Notes: generated from the sequence alone by a model not told the origin. A stretch of DNA of 49,229 nt from Candidatus Nitrotoga sp. HW29 (GCF_924101635.2 NZ_CAKMAA020000008.1:1-49229), one strand, 5' to 3'; shown: positions 1-9,082, counted from the first letter of the stretch. Numbers and translations are program-made.

Positions 1-63
1 GGTTTTTTGGTTGCTACTGCTGGTTTAGCTGCCGGTTTTTTGGTTGCTACTGCTGGTTTAGCT
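1..63. repeat. Tandem 33-bp coding repeat in the H1-like gene
   Basis: A 30-base segment at 1-30 recurs identically at 34-63 with a 3-base spacer, giving a 33-bp (11-codon) period. It continues past the window edge. It encodes the AKPAVATKKPA unit of the H1-like protein. Confidence 0.8.
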
Positions 64-80
64 TTCTGTACTGCTGTCAT
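1..80 (-). CDS. Histone H1-like Ala/Lys/Pro-rich protein (5' part only)
   Basis: Only the first 26 codons lie in the window; the gene runs off the left edge. The start is supported by a strong Shine-Dalgarno AAAGGAGG (complement of 86-93), five bases before the ATG. After MTAVQKAKP the protein is built of an 11-residue unit AKPAVATKKPA, seen twice, the second copy cut by the window edge. This is the composition of bacterial histone H1-like or AlgP-like C-terminal tails, which bind DNA non-specifically through lysines. It lies 98 bases downstream of nrdB on the same strand, so it may be read from its own promoter or by read-through. The start and composition are seen directly; the nucleoid role is inferred from the family. 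The total length is unknown. Confidence 0.6.
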   Translation of the reverse strand, partial: MTAVQKAKPAVATKKPAAKPAVATKK

Positions 81-178
81 TTCAACCTCCTTTGGTAATC
101 AAAGTTCAAAGAAATACAACACTAACAACTACTACCTTCCCCAGTACACACCAAATACAGCGTGGTAACCGAAGTCTG

Positions 179-1228
179 TTAATCCCAAGATAATGCGCCT
201 CCTGTCTGATATTCAGTAACGCGCGTTTCGAAGAAGTTTTTCTCCTTCTTGAGATCAATTATTTCCGCCATCCATGGGAATGGATTGCCAGCTCCTGGAT
301 ATAGTATATCCAGCCCGATTTGCTGACAACGGCGGTTGGCGATAAAACGCAGATATTCTTTGAACATTGATGCATTCATGCCAAGGACACCACGTGGCAT
401 GGTGTCCTCAGCGTAACGGTATTCCAGCTCCACACCTTGCTGCATAAGGCCGCGAATTTCTTCACGAAATTCAGATGTCCACAGGTGAGGATTTTCCAGC
501 TTGATTTGATTGATTACATCCACACCGAAATTGAGGTGCATGGATTCGTCCCGCATGATGTATTGGTATTGCTCAGCGGCACCGGTCATTTTATTCTGAC
601 GTCCAAGCGCTAAAATTTGCACGAAGCCGACATAGAAGAACAGTCCTTCCATGATGCAGGCAAACACGATTAGGCTGCGTAATAACTGGCGGTCGGTTTC
701 CGGTGTGCCTGTTTTGAAGTCCGGATTGGTTAGGGTGTCAATAAAGGGTAGTAAAAATTCGTCTTTTTCACGTATGCTGGAAACCTCATGATACATGTTG
801 AAAATTTCGCCTTCATCCAAGCCCAGGCTTTCAACAATGTATTGGTATGCATGTGTGTGAATTGCCTCCTCGAACGCTTGGCGTAGCAGGTACTGGCGGC
901 ATTCAGGATTGGTGATGTGACGGTAGGTGCCAAGCACGATATTGTTGGCCGCGAGACTGTCCGCTGTAGTAAAGAATCCAAGATTGCGCTTGACCATGAG
1001 GCGTTCATCATCGGTCAGCCCGTTGGGGTTCTTCCATAGCGCAATGTCGGCGGACATATTGACCTCTTGCGGCATCCAGTGATTGGCGCAGGCGGAGATA
1101 TATTTTTCCCAAGCCCATTTATACTTGAAGGGCACTAGCTGATTAACGTCTGCATTGCAGTTGATGATACGCTTGTCTTCTACGCGTATCCGCCCAGCCG
1201 AGCTGGATGCGATGGTATAGTTATTCAT
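179..1228 (-). CDS. nrdB: Ribonucleoside-diphosphate reductase class Ia, beta (radical) subunit
   Basis: Holds the diiron-tyrosyl radical cofactor that starts reduction of ribonucleoside diphosphates to deoxy forms by NrdA, in the cytoplasm. Visible ligands are the Asp of [12 protein letters not shown], Glu and His of EEAIHTHAY, Glu of CIMEGLFF, and Glu and His of RDESMHLNF. The radical Tyr is the last residue of EEAIHTHAY. The C-terminal GGALSWD is the tail that docks on the alpha subunit. The sequence around the radical site resembles the chlamydial R2 group, but the Phe of chlamydial class Ic enzymes is Tyr here. I chose the ATG at 1228 because it overlaps the nrdA stop as ATGA, which implies translational coupling; an in-frame ATG at 1243 is also possible. 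Confidence 0.95.
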   Translation of the reverse strand: MNNYTIASSSAGRIRVEDKRIINCNADVNQLVPFKYKWAWEKYISACANHWMPQEVNMSADIALWKNPNGLTDDERLMVKRNLGFFTTADSLAANNIVLGTYRHITNPECRQYLLRQAFEEAIHTHAYQYIVESLGLDEGEIFNMYHEVSSIREKDEFLLPFIDTLTNPDFKTGTPETDRQLLRSLIVFACIMEGLFFYVGFVQILALGRQNKMTGAAEQYQYIMRDESMHLNFGVDVINQIKLENPHLWTSEFREEIRGLMQQGVELEYRYAEDTMPRGVLGMNASMFKEYLRFIANRRCQQIGLDILYPGAGNPFPWMAEIIDLKKEKNFFETRVTEYQTGGALSWD

Positions 1229-3993
1229 TGGCAGGACTCGCATTCTGGGTTGTCAATTGCGCACATTTGCACCGCATTGAGTTCGCCAACGCGCGAAGTG
1301 GATTTTTCCGCCGAAGTCGCACCCATGGTGCGTAAATAATATGTAGTCTTCAGGCCGCGTAACCATGCGAGTTTGTAGGTTTCGTCGAGTTTGCGCCCCG
1401 ACACGCCAGCCATGTAGATGTTCAGCGATTGTGCTTGGTCAATCCATTTTTGGCGCCGTGCAGCTGCCTCTATTACCCATTGCGGTTCGATTTCGAATGC
1501 GGTCGCATACAGACTGTGCAATTCAGCCGGGATACGATCGATTTTAGCAAGGCTTCCATCGAAATATTTTAGATCAGCTATCATCACCTCATCCCATAGT
1601 CCCAATCGCTTGAGGTCATTCACCAGATATTCGTTGATGATGGTAAACTCACCGGACAGGTTCGATTTTACAAACAAGTTTTGGTAAGTGGGTTCGATAC
1701 AGGCCGATACACCGATGATGTTCGAAATCGTTGCAGTGGGCGCAATGGCCACGCAGTTTGAGTTGCGCATGCCGTACTGCTTAATGCGTGTACGTAGCTT
1801 GTCCCAATCCATGCTGGCGGACATATTTACCTCTACATGTCCTCCGCGCGACTGACGCAGAAGTTCCAGCGTATCCTGTGGCAATATGCCTTGATCCCAC
1901 AGGCTGCCGTTATAACTTTCGTAGCGACCTCGTTCTTCAGCTAGCTCTGTGGATGCCAAATAGGCGTAATAGCATACTGCTTCCATAGAGTTATCAGCAA
2001 ATTCGACTGCTTTTTTCGAAGCATAGGGTATCCGCAATTCATGCAGGCAGTCCTGAAATCCCATGATGCCCAACCCGACTGGGCGATGCCGGAGATTGGA
2101 GTTGCGTGCCTTTTCAATGGCGTAATAGTTGATGTCGATTACGTTGTCCAACATACGCATGGCAGTGGTAATGGTGCGCTTGAGTTTTTCATGGTCAAGC
2201 TGACCGACCGTGTTTAGATGCGCTTTGAGATTGACCGAGCCAAGATTACATACCGCGATTTCTGATTCGGAAGTGTTCAGCGTGATTTCGGTGCATAAAT
2301 TAGAGCTATGTACTACGCCAACGTGTTGTTGTGGCGAACGTATATTGCAGGGGTCTTTAAAAGCGATCCACGGATGGCCGGTCTCAAATAACATGGTTAG
2401 CATTTTGCGCCAGAGACTGGCCGCCGAAATTTTTTTGAACAGGGTGATTTCGCCGTTTGCTGTTTTGGCTTCATAAGCGATGTAAGCACGCTCGAATTCC
2501 GAGCCGAATTTGTCGTGCAGATCGGGACAGGTTGATGGCGAAAACAGTGTCCATTCTCCATCTTCCATTACACGTTTCATGAACAAGTCAGGTATCCAGT
2601 TTGCTGTATTCATGTCATGCGTACGACGGCGGTCATCACCGGTGTTTTTGCGTAGCTCAAGAAACTCTTCGATATCCAGATGCCATGTTTCCAGATAAGC
2701 GCATACTGCGCCTTTCCGTTTACCTCCTTGATTAACTGCTACGGCAGTGTCATTGGCGACTTTCAGAAAGGGCACCACGCCTTGGGATTTACCATTGGTG
2801 CCCTTGATGTGTGCGCCCATAGAGCGTACGGGGGTCCAGTCGTTGCCAAGCCCGCCGGAGTATTTGGCCAGCAGCGCATTTTCTTTTACTGCTTCAAAAA
2901 TACCGGCCAAATCGTCCGGTACGGTAGTAAGGTAGCAAGAAGAAAGTTGCGATCGGATGGCCCCAGAGTTGAACAGGGTAGGCGTTGAACTCATGAAATC
3001 GAAGCTGGACAGTAGGTGATAGAACTCGATAGCACGTGTATTGCGATCACTCTCTCTGAGCGCCAGTCCCATAGCCACGCGCATGAAAAATGCCTGTGGC
3101 AGTTCGATGCGATTTTCGTTTATGTGCAGGAAGTAACGGTCATAGAGAGTTTGTAGGCCAAGATAGCTGAATTGTAAATCACGGCTTGCAGTTAGTTCAT
3201 TGGCCAACCGTGGCAGGTCAAAATTTGCCATGTCGCGGTCAAGTAGCTCTGCTTCAATGCCACGTTTGATGAATGAGGGGAAATATTCGGCATAACGCGT
3301 TGTCATGTCAGCTTCTTCGCCAAGAACATCGCAGCAAATGTTGTTTAGCAATAAACGGGCGGTAACGAAGCTATAAGCAGGGTCATGTTCGATCATTGCA
3401 CGAGCGGCAAGGATAGTACATTTGCGTACTTCTTCAACGGATACACCATCATAAAGATCACGTAGCGTCAGCTTAAGAATCGGGTCAGCACTTACCGCGT
3501 TGCCGAGCCCTTCACAAGCTGCCGTGATACGTACCGCAAGTCTTGCCTCATCCAACGGGCGAAGCACGCCTTTGTCGTTGATTTGAAGAATATGTGTCGG
3601 CGCAACTTTTTCCTTGGCCCGTTCACGCGCGCGTTCTTCGCGGTAAAGCACATAGGCGCGAGCTACATCGTGTTCCCCGGAACGCATTAGGGCCAGTTCG
3701 GCTTGATCCTGAATATCTTCGATATGCAATGTCCCGCCATGCGGGTGGCGGCGCAACAACGCATTCACCACAGTCCCGGTCAATTGATTAACCAGTTCGC
3801 GCACGCGTGAGGATGCCTCGCCATTTACGGCGATAAATGCTTTGGTCAAGGCAACGGTAATTTTGGTTGCCTCGAAAGCAACTACGGAACCATTGCGGCG
3901 AATAACCTTGTGTTGGTCAAAAGGAATGCTGGGAATAGTTATGGTATCGGAAATATCCTGTGCCGATACTGAAGAAGGGGGTAAACCTAGCAT
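1225..3993 (-). CDS. nrdA: Ribonucleoside-diphosphate reductase class Ia, alpha (catalytic) subunit
   Basis: Catalytic subunit of aerobic ribonucleotide reductase, 922 residues. The N-terminus carries an ATP cone (about residues 28-125, starting VIRRNG) followed by a second, cone-like region (about 140-225). Two cones are typical of many beta- and gammaproteobacterial NrdA and mediate ATP/dATP allostery. Catalytic features are the SSCYLTT cysteine near 350, the Asn-x-Cys-x-Glu motif NLCTE near 565, the partner cysteine in [12 protein letters not shown], the radical-transfer Tyr pair in TYYLRTMGA, and the C-terminal CESCQ redox pair. It is first in an nrdA-nrdB operon. No good ribosome-binding site precedes the ATG at 3993. 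An NrdR-like box lies about 65-80 bases upstream. Confidence 0.95.
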   Translation of the reverse strand: MLGLPPSSVSAQDISDTITIPSIPFDQHKVIRRNGSVVAFEATKITVALTKAFIAVNGEASSRVRELVNQLTGTVVNALLRRHPHGGTLHIEDIQDQAELALMRSGEHDVARAYVLYREERARERAKEKVAPTHILQINDKGVLRPLDEARLAVRITAACEGLGNAVSADPILKLTLRDLYDGVSVEEVRKCTILAARAMIEHDPAYSFVTARLLLNNICCDVLGEEADMTTRYAEYFPSFIKRGIEAELLDRDMANFDLPRLANELTASRDLQFSYLGLQTLYDRYFLHINENRIELPQAFFMRVAMGLALRESDRNTRAIEFYHLLSSFDFMSSTPTLFNSGAIRSQLSSCYLTTVPDDLAGIFEAVKENALLAKYSGGLGNDWTPVRSMGAHIKGTNGKSQGVVPFLKVANDTAVAVNQGGKRKGAVCAYLETWHLDIEEFLELRKNTGDDRRRTHDMNTANWIPDLFMKRVMEDGEWTLFSPSTCPDLHDKFGSEFERAYIAYEAKTANGEITLFKKISAASLWRKMLTMLFETGHPWIAFKDPCNIRSPQQHVGVVHSSNLCTEITLNTSESEIAVCNLGSVNLKAHLNTVGQLDHEKLKRTITTAMRMLDNVIDINYYAIEKARNSNLRHRPVGLGIMGFQDCLHELRIPYASKKAVEFADNSMEAVCYYAYLASTELAEERGRYESYNGSLWDQGILPQDTLELLRQSRGGHVEVNMSASMDWDKLRTRIKQYGMRNSNCVAIAPTATISNIIGVSACIEPTYQNLFVKSNLSGEFTIINEYLVNDLKRLGLWDEVMIADLKYFDGSLAKIDRIPAELHSLYATAFEIEPQWVIEAAARRQKWIDQAQSLNIYMAGVSGRKLDETYKLAWLRGLKTTYYLRTMGATSAEKSTSRVGELNAVQMCAIDNPECESCQ

Positions 3994-4055
3994 TATAGTT
4001 ATCGCTTTATCTGAAAATTATTGTTCTATGCTTCAATTAGAACTGATATACAAAA

Positions 4056-4071
4056 ACTACTATATGTAGTA
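4056..4071 (-). promoter_or_regulatory. NrdR-box-like palindrome upstream of nrdA
   Basis: The 16-mer ACTACTATATGTAGTA closely fits the NrdR-box consensus (acaCwATATwGtgt type) and contains a near-perfect palindrome TACTATATGTAGTA. A weaker AT-rich match, with core TATATATAG, lies at about 4078-4093, 22 bp centre to centre, or two helical turns. NrdR usually binds paired boxes in front of ribonucleotide reductase operons. The position upstream of nrdA and the sequence fit; the second box and its spacing are less typical. Confidence 0.6.
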
Positions 4072-4147
4072 TTCAGCAGCTTATATATAGGCAGGTTTAG
4101 TATAAAGTAATTGTAGTACATCGGGGAAATTATGCAAGTTTTTTTCT

Positions 4148-4182
4148 GAAAAAATTGACCTATTTAATAAAATAAACAGGTC
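4148..4182 (-). terminator. Intrinsic terminator after ampD
   Basis: The arms GACCTATTTA and TAAACAGGTC form a 10-bp stem with one mismatch and a 6-nt loop (4157-4182). Read on the minus strand it is followed by AATTTTTTC. It lies about 75 bases beyond the ampD stop, so it probably ends the PP0621-pilS-pilR-ampD transcript before the nrdA promoter region. Confidence 0.6.
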
Positions 4183-4255
4183 CAAAAAATTTAAAAAACA
4201 GCACGACATTCCTTACTTAAAATGAGCATTGATACATTTCATTGTCGACCCATTT

Positions 4256-4792
4256 TCAACCCACCTTCTCAAAATAGCGTGGCCAATCAAACCCATGTCC
4301 GGGGTCTGTTTTCCGTCCCGGTGCAATGTCTGAGTGTCCTGCAATTTCGCGAATCGGATAGGTACGTTTGAGCACTCGCGTCAGCCGGATTAGTGCAGCA
4401 TACTGTTGATCGCTGAATGGCAGAAAATCTGTGCCTTCTAATTCGATACCTATGGAAAAATCATTGCAGGCCGTGCGTCCGTGCCACATCGATGCACCGG
4501 CATGCCAGGCACGCTGATTGCAAGACACGAATTGGGTAATCCCGCCTTCGCGCTGTATTAAAAAATGAGCAGAAACTCTTACTCCTTTGAGTTGAACAAA
4601 ATAGAGGTGTGCATTCGTATCAAGCGTGTTGGTAAATAACTCTGCAATCGCCTGGCCACCAAATTCACCCGGCGGCAGACTGATATTGTGAATCACCAAT
4701 AAATCTATGGCGGTACCGGGTGGACGGAAATCACAGTTGGGTGAGGCAAGACGGCGTAGTCCACTGACCCATCCATTTTTGCTAACTTTCAC
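4256..4792 (-). CDS. ampD: 1,6-anhydro-N-acetylmuramyl-L-alanine amidase
   Basis: Cytoplasmic zinc amidase of peptidoglycan recycling that removes the stem peptide from anhydro-muropeptides. At 178 residues it is full length. Zinc ligands match the family: His35 in LLVIHNIS, and His153 and Asp163 in AGHSDIAPGRKTDPG. The conserved Glu lies in IGIELEG. There is no signal peptide, as expected for AmpD rather than the periplasmic AmiD. The start is a GTG at 4792, three bases after the pilR stop, so ampD is probably the last gene of the pilSR transcript. amgK and murU, for the later anhMurNAc steps, are also in this window at 29.75-31.4 kb. Confidence 0.93.
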   Translation of the reverse strand: MKVSKNGWVSGLRRLASPNCDFRPPGTAIDLLVIHNISLPPGEFGGQAIAELFTNTLDTNAHLYFVQLKGVRVSAHFLIQREGGITQFVSCNQRAWHAGASMWHGRTACNDFSIGIELEGTDFLPFSDQQYAALIRLTRVLKRTYPIREIAGHSDIAPGRKTDPGHGFDWPRYFEKVG

Positions 4793-4795
4793 TGC

Positions 4796-6154
4796 TTATT
4801 CATCCTTGTCGGTGATGCCCAAGCGGTCCATGCGATAACGTAAGGCGCGAAAAGTCACTCCCAGCACTTTGGCTGCGGCTGTTCGATTGAAATTGGTTTG
4901 TTGTAACGCCTCTAGAATAGCTGCGCGTTCAACACTATCCAGATAATCGGTAAGCGGGTATTTGCCAGCGGCACTTGGCTTGGCGGTCATTTCAGTAAAG
5001 TCTGTGGGTGTAAGTTGCAAATCGGCGGGCACGATAATATCGTCCGAACATAATGCAAGTGCCCGCTCGATTATATTTTCCAGTTCGCGCACGTTACCCG
5101 GAAAATCGTATTGTTGAAGTGCTTTCAAAGCTGACGATGCCAATTCGATCTTTGCATCACCGCACAAACGCGCTAAAAAATGGTTGGCGACCTCGGCGAT
5201 GTCGTCACGCATTGCGCGTAACGGTGGCATAAGCAAGGTAATTACATTCAGGCGGTAATATAAATCTTGACGGAATTTCCCCTGCTGCACTTGCTCCGCT
5301 AACGCATTATGGGTGGCGCTGATGATACGTACGTCCACCGGTTCTTCTTGCGTGGCGCCTACCTTACGCACTTTTTTCTCCTGGATTGCCCGCAACAATT
5401 TTACTTGCATGGAGAGCGGTAAATCGGCAACCTCGTCAAGGAATAACGTACCGCCATTGGCAGCTTGAAATAAACCCTCGCGATCCTTTTCCGCACCGGT
5501 GAATGCGCCCTTGCGATAACCGAAAAATTCACTTTCCATAAGCGTTTCCGGGATTGCTCCGCAGTTTACGGTGATGAAGGGTTGATCGCGCCGAGCGCTT
5601 TTTTCAACGATCAGCCGCGCAGCTAGCTCCTTGCCACTACCTGATTCGCCACTGATATGTACCGGTGCCTGGCTCCGCGCCACCCGGTCAATCAGGTCGC
5701 GCACCTTTTCCATAGCCGGGGAAAGTCCCAACAATGTTCGCACGCCTTTTCGCACGGTGGCAGTCGGCGGTGGTAACTTCAGCACGGCATTGACCAAGGC
5801 GCGCAACTGGATCAGCGCAACTGGCTTGGGAAGATAGTCGAAAGCGCCCGCTTTAAGTGCAAAAATTGCATTTTCCATGTTGCCATGCGCGGTAATTACC
5901 GCGACGGGCACATGCATGTTGCGAGCAATAATATGTTGCACCACCTCCAGTCCTTCTCCATCCGGTAGGCGCATATCTGTCAGACATAGCTGATAGGTTT
6001 TAGTATTTAATTGTTGCAAAGCTTCTTGTACATTACTGGCGCGATCTACCTGCAATCCCATACGTAGCAGCGCCAACTCGATGAGCTCTAATATATCCGG
6101 TTCGTCATCTACCACCAAGACGCGTGCAGGGTTGGCTTGTGTATCAATGTTCAT
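4796..6154 (-). CDS. pilR: Sigma-54-dependent response regulator of type IV pili
   Basis: NtrC-family activator of 452 residues. An N-terminal receiver domain has an acidic pair (VVDDEP) and the phosphoacceptor Asp60 in LTDMRLP. A central AAA+ domain has Walker A GESGSGKE and the sigma-54 contact loop GAFTGA. A C-terminal Fis-type helix-turn-helix contains NRTAAAKVLGVTFRALRYR. With PilS it would turn on the pilin gene pilA with sigma-54. I start it at the ATG at 6154, preceded by GAGGG, which overlaps the end of pilS by 11 bases; longer in-frame starts would add 32 residues unlike any receiver domain. The PilR rather than NtrC call rests on the adjacent PilS-type kinase. Confidence 0.9.
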   Translation of the reverse strand: MNIDTQANPARVLVVDDEPDILELIELALLRMGLQVDRASNVQEALQQLNTKTYQLCLTDMRLPDGEGLEVVQHIIARNMHVPVAVITAHGNMENAIFALKAGAFDYLPKPVALIQLRALVNAVLKLPPPTATVRKGVRTLLGLSPAMEKVRDLIDRVARSQAPVHISGESGSGKELAARLIVEKSARRDQPFITVNCGAIPETLMESEFFGYRKGAFTGAEKDREGLFQAANGGTLFLDEVADLPLSMQVKLLRAIQEKKVRKVGATQEEPVDVRIISATHNALAEQVQQGKFRQDLYYRLNVITLLMPPLRAMRDDIAEVANHFLARLCGDAKIELASSALKALQQYDFPGNVRELENIIERALALCSDDIIVPADLQLTPTDFTEMTAKPSAAGKYPLTDYLDSVERAAILEALQQTNFNRTAAAKVLGVTFRALRYRMDRLGITDKDE

Positions 6155-7772
6155 TTTGACCCTCAAACACAATACGGAAACAGGCACCGCCCATTGCCGG
6201 CTGTCTATATTCAAGCGTTGCGCCGTTAGCCTCGCACAGTTCACGTGCAATATACAGGCCTAAACCGGTCCCTCCGGCCGTCATGGTAAAGAAAGGCTCG
6301 AACAATTGTTGAACGGTTTCGGGGGTAACGGGAGGCCCATCGTTCAGAATTTCCAGTATTGTCCTCCCATCATTGGAGCGCCATACGCTCAGTTGTACAC
6401 TGCCTGCTAGTTTGCTGCAATAACGTAGAGCGTTGCGGCATAAATTCCACAATACTTGATCGAGATGACCAAGATCAAACCTGATTACGCAAGTCGGGGC
6501 AACCTTAATTAAAAATATTTCCTGCGACACGCCTTGGGTATGACGCAACCCCTCAATATAAAGAGGCAGTTTGTCTGTTAAATTATAGTCTTCACTTTGC
6601 ACCCTATCGCGTCGGTTCAACTGCAGCACATCTTCCACGATGTGGTTCAACCTTGCGGCATTGTCCATAATGATCTGAAACAAACGAGTTTGCCCCGGAT
6701 CGTGCTTTTCTTCTTGTAGCAGCTCAGTAGCGTAACTGATAGATGACAGCGGGTTGCGCACCTCATGGGCAATATTGGCGGTCAATCGTCCCAGTGCTGC
6801 AAGTTTGATCTGTTGAGCCTGGGCCTGGACGCGTTGCATATCCTCAAGGAAAATTATTGCGCCCCAAAATCCTTCGCGCTCTACTGGCAGAAAACGCACA
6901 CGTACTTGATGATTGGTTATAGGCAAGCGTAATACTTCATGTCCGCGCTCCTGATGCAACCGCCAAATGGTGAATCGATCTGCCAGCAAAGGTGCGCAAC
7001 TTTCCAACGAGGCATTATCAGCATTTGAAAATGTGTATCCAAGCAAACGTTCCACGCTTGGATTGTATTGCTTGACCATTCCGCTTTCATTCACCACCAG
7101 CACGCCGTCTGGCATATCCTGAATCACCAGTCTGTTAGTTTCTGCCATGTTGGCCAGATCTACACCGCGCAGAGCGGCCAGATTTTCGCTGGCACTGGCA
7201 TACTTGGCCATGGTATGCGCCAGCCAGGCAACGGCAAAATAAGCAGTGCTCAATAATCCGGCTTGCACATATTGGGCTACCGCCGCATCTTGGGTGAGCA
7301 CGGCGTAAGAATGTTGCAATAACACTGCAATGCTGGCAAGTGCCGCGAAAAATAGAGTGATCTTGCCGCGGCTGATCAGCCCTGTAGCGGTCAGCGATAC
7401 GAGTAACAACACGCCCAAACCGCTTTGTATGCCCCCGCTGGCGTGTGATAAAACTGTTATGCAAACAATATCTGTTCCTACCTGAAATGCTAATTGCAAA
7501 CCAAATCGTGGCCGACGTAACTTGATAGTTAGAAGCGAAATCAAGGTCATTACGATGTACAGGAGACTGGTGCGAAAGAACAGTGAGGGAGCGCTTGAAC
7601 CTAACGATAGAGCATGACCAAAAATGCTTACCAGAAAGATAAACAATCCGCTTAGCGTCAGGCGATAAAGATTGAAAAAGTAGATTGAGCGCCACATAGC
7701 GTCCGGTGCTGGCGCAGAATAGGATTTTGGGTGCAATGGATGCCACGCGGAGGTAGGTAGGTTATCCCACAT
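6144..7772 (-). CDS. pilS: Membrane sensor histidine kinase of type IV pili
   Basis: Two-component kinase partner of PilR, about 542 residues. The N-terminal 210 residues hold about six hydrophobic membrane segments, as in Pseudomonas PilS, which senses pilin levels in the inner membrane. A PAS domain follows (about 215-310), then a dimerisation/phosphoacceptor helix with the H-box AHEVRNPLSSISYATELL, and a HATPase domain with N-box NLCRNALRYC and G-box GGTGLGLYIAREL. The ATG at 7772 is directly preceded by an in-frame TTG that could also start. The stop overlaps pilR. The upstream membrane protein gene at 7797 is 24 bases away and probably co-transcribed. Confidence 0.9.
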   Translation of the reverse strand: MWDNLPTSAWHPLHPKSYSAPAPDAMWRSIYFFNLYRLTLSGLFIFLVSIFGHALSLGSSAPSLFFRTSLLYIVMTLISLLTIKLRRPRFGLQLAFQVGTDIVCITVLSHASGGIQSGLGVLLLVSLTATGLISRGKITLFFAALASIAVLLQHSYAVLTQDAAVAQYVQAGLLSTAYFAVAWLAHTMAKYASASENLAALRGVDLANMAETNRLVIQDMPDGVLVVNESGMVKQYNPSVERLLGYTFSNADNASLESCAPLLADRFTIWRLHQERGHEVLRLPITNHQVRVRFLPVEREGFWGAIIFLEDMQRVQAQAQQIKLAALGRLTANIAHEVRNPLSSISYATELLQEEKHDPGQTRLFQIIMDNAARLNHIVEDVLQLNRRDRVQSEDYNLTDKLPLYIEGLRHTQGVSQEIFLIKVAPTCVIRFDLGHLDQVLWNLCRNALRYCSKLAGSVQLSVWRSNDGRTILEILNDGPPVTPETVQQLFEPFFTMTAGGTGLGLYIARELCEANGATLEYRQPAMGGACFRIVFEGQNEH

Positions 7773-7796
7773 CAAAACTCATCTGGTATTTGGGGA

Positions 7797-8036
7797 TTAT
7801 TCAGGTTCGCCAATGTGAGCACGGCGATGCGCTTCACTGCAATAGTGTTTGTGATCGACGGCAATGCTTTCACCTTTTGGCAAATGCACGCCGCAGTGCG
7901 CGCAACGCACCATATTTTCTCTGTGCTCCGATTTTTCGTCACTTGGCACATCTTTTTTTGGTATCTGCTTGCGGTAATACTTAAGCAGCAAGTAGATGAC
8001 CATGAAGATTACAATTACAATTAATACGCGACTCAT
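7797..8036 (-). CDS. PP0621-family small membrane protein with a Cys/His zinc motif
   Basis: A 79-residue protein: one N-terminal membrane helix (VLIVIVIFMVIYLLLKYY), a basic linker, then a small Cys/His knuckle with CAHCG and YCSEAHRRAH, the arrangement of a MYND-like or treble-clef zinc motif. The architecture matches the PP0621 family, which is often found just before pilS in beta- and gammaproteobacteria. Its function is unknown; the neighbourhood suggests a link to pilus regulation or the envelope. I chose the ATG at 8036, preceded by GGTGGG; a TTG 15 bases upstream would add EYGG. Confidence 0.7.
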   Translation of the reverse strand: MSRVLIVIVIFMVIYLLLKYYRKQIPKKDVPSDEKSEHRENMVRCAHCGVHLPKGESIAVDHKHYCSEAHRRAHIGEPE

Positions 8037-8159
8037 CCCACCATACTCCAAAGAAACCGCTCATGAGCAGAAATTAAAAAGGTACATAAAGGTAAACAGA
8101 AGTCCTCCGGTTTTAACGATTGTTTCCTAACATTGTCGGATTCTGAAATCGGTCTACTC

Positions 8160-8176
8160 GCACAATTATATTGTGC
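8160..8176 (-). promoter_or_regulatory. Perfect palindrome containing a TATAAT -10 hexamer
   Basis: GCACAAT-tat-ATTGTGC is a perfect 7+3+7 palindrome. On the minus strand it contains the consensus -10 TATAAT. It lies about 125 bases upstream of the PP0621-like gene and pilSR. No good -35 is visible at 17 bases. The arrangement fits a promoter with an operator laid over its -10 element; the binding protein is unknown. Confidence 0.4.
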
Positions 8177-8265
8177 CATAGCTTTCGACCTGAGTTCGTG
8201 CCGGGCTCTTGGGTAAAAGTAAAGCCAACAATTGCCCACTCTCTGAACAAAGTTTGTTGCCACTA

Positions 8266-8685
8266 CTAATTGCCTTTTGCCAAGCGTTGCAATGCAGTTT
8301 TCAGAGGTGAGTCTTGCAATTTTACGGTGAAGTCAACCAACTGTTGACGTCCTATACTGGTGAGTGAAGTAGGACGAGGAGGTCGTGTGTTGATCGGTAA
8401 GGCAACTTGCACCTTAATCTGAATTCCAGTAATCTCGTAGCCCCCGTTTTGGAATAATGGGGTAAGCACTGGGGCAAGTTGACGCAATTTTGCCGCTACT
8501 GTGCCAGTATCTGCGGCAATAACAAGAATCTGCTGGTTAATTTGCACTACATGGCTAGCGCGTCCTAGCGAGGACGGAGCGATCTGTTCATAATGTCGCT
8601 GCAATGCGAGGAGTGCGTCTACCTTATGTGATAACTGACGCAGCTCTTGGCTGGCATTGAAGTATGAACTTAATCGATTTGACAC
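8266..8685 (-). CDS. DUF721 / DciA-like protein
   Basis: A 139-residue protein whose N-terminal half (HKVDALLALQRHYEQIAP through VAAKLRQLAPVLTPLF) fits the DUF721 family, which includes DciA, the predicted ancestral loader of the replicative helicase DnaB in bacteria lacking DnaC. The C-terminal extension with Arg/Pro and a final amphipathic helix is not recognised. Genes of this family commonly lie divergent from secA in proteobacteria, as here. The start is a GTG at 8685. The DciA role is inferred from family and position; sequence conservation in the family is low, so the function is only likely. Confidence 0.65.
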   Translation of the reverse strand: MSNRLSSYFNASQELRQLSHKVDALLALQRHYEQIAPSSLGRASHVVQINQQILVIAADTGTVAAKLRQLAPVLTPLFQNGGYEITGIQIKVQVALPINTRPPRPTSLTSIGRQQLVDFTVKLQDSPLKTALQRLAKGN

Positions 8686-8866
8686 TACATCAGGTTAATT
8701 CAAAAGTGTAAGCGTGAATATTATGCTGATTTCCATGGTTTGTAAAAGCTCGTTGCATCTGCTTGGTAACAATGCACCATCAGGTTTCGAAACATGTCTA
8801 GTGTTGATCTTGGTTCGAGATGCTTGGATGGATTCAGATTATCAAGAGCATTATGCTAAATGCTAA

Positions 8867-8872
8867 TATAAT
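8867..8872 (+). promoter_or_regulatory. Candidate -10 element of the secA leader transcript
   Basis: A perfect TATAAT lies in an AT-rich stretch 25 bases upstream of a short leader ORF. No convincing -35 hexamer is seen at 16-18 bases, so this is a weak call. A transcript starting near 8879 would carry the leader ORF, the hairpin at 8923-8966 and the terminator near 9083-9110 before reaching secA. Confidence 0.25.
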
Positions 8873-8896
8873 AAAGATTGATCATGGTAATAGATG

Positions 8897-8959
8897 ATGT
8901 TTCAGTTTGCACAGATTGTTAAGTTCGCCGTGCCGGTGACTACGATTGGCAGTTATTAA
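8897..8959 (+). CDS. Candidate 20-codon leader peptide upstream of secA
   Basis: Short ORF beginning ATG TTT CAG and ending TAT TAA. It encodes a mostly hydrophobic peptide starting MFQFAQIVKFAVPV. It has no clear Shine-Dalgarno sequence. Its second half contains the left arm and the inner stem of the hairpin at 8923-8966, and the right arm GGCGAAC begins immediately after its stop codon, so a translating or stalled ribosome would open the hairpin. secA is regulated by an arrest peptide (SecM) in E. coli, but this peptide has no visible SecM motif. It may be a chance ORF. Confidence 0.3.
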   Translation: MFQFAQIVKFAVPVTTIGSY

Positions 8960-8966
8960 GGCGAAC
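8923..8966 (+). promoter_or_regulatory. Nested hairpin in the secA leader
   Basis: The outer arms GTTCGCC (8923-8929) and GGCGAAC (8960-8966) enclose an inner stem TGCC (8931-8934) with GGCA (8948-8951). The outer arms are perfectly complementary over 7 bp. The hairpin lies about 240 bases before secA and about 115 before a terminator-like hairpin. Confidence 0.4.
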
Positions 8967-9082
8967 AGATTTGCTTTGCTTGGTTTGGTTTTTCCATGAT
9001 TTTAGAAGTGAGCTATTTATAAAGTGTCACATACAAGCATTTTTTTGAAACGTTGAGAATCGATAAACATCAGGTTTTGTAC

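Noticed and set aside
6155-6250. N-terminal extension of pilR by 32 residues
   Set aside because: The extension lies within pilS and does not resemble a receiver domain start; the ATG at 6154 has GAGGG at the right distance.
7135-7746. 203-codon open frame inside pilS in another minus-strand frame
   Set aside because: It overlaps the membrane domain of PilS, has Arg/Cys-rich composition of an off-frame translation and no ribosome-binding site.
8033-8263. 76-codon minus-strand frame between the PP0621-like and DUF721 genes
   Set aside because: No recognisable features, no ribosome-binding site, and it spans the palindromic promoter-like site; probably not a gene.
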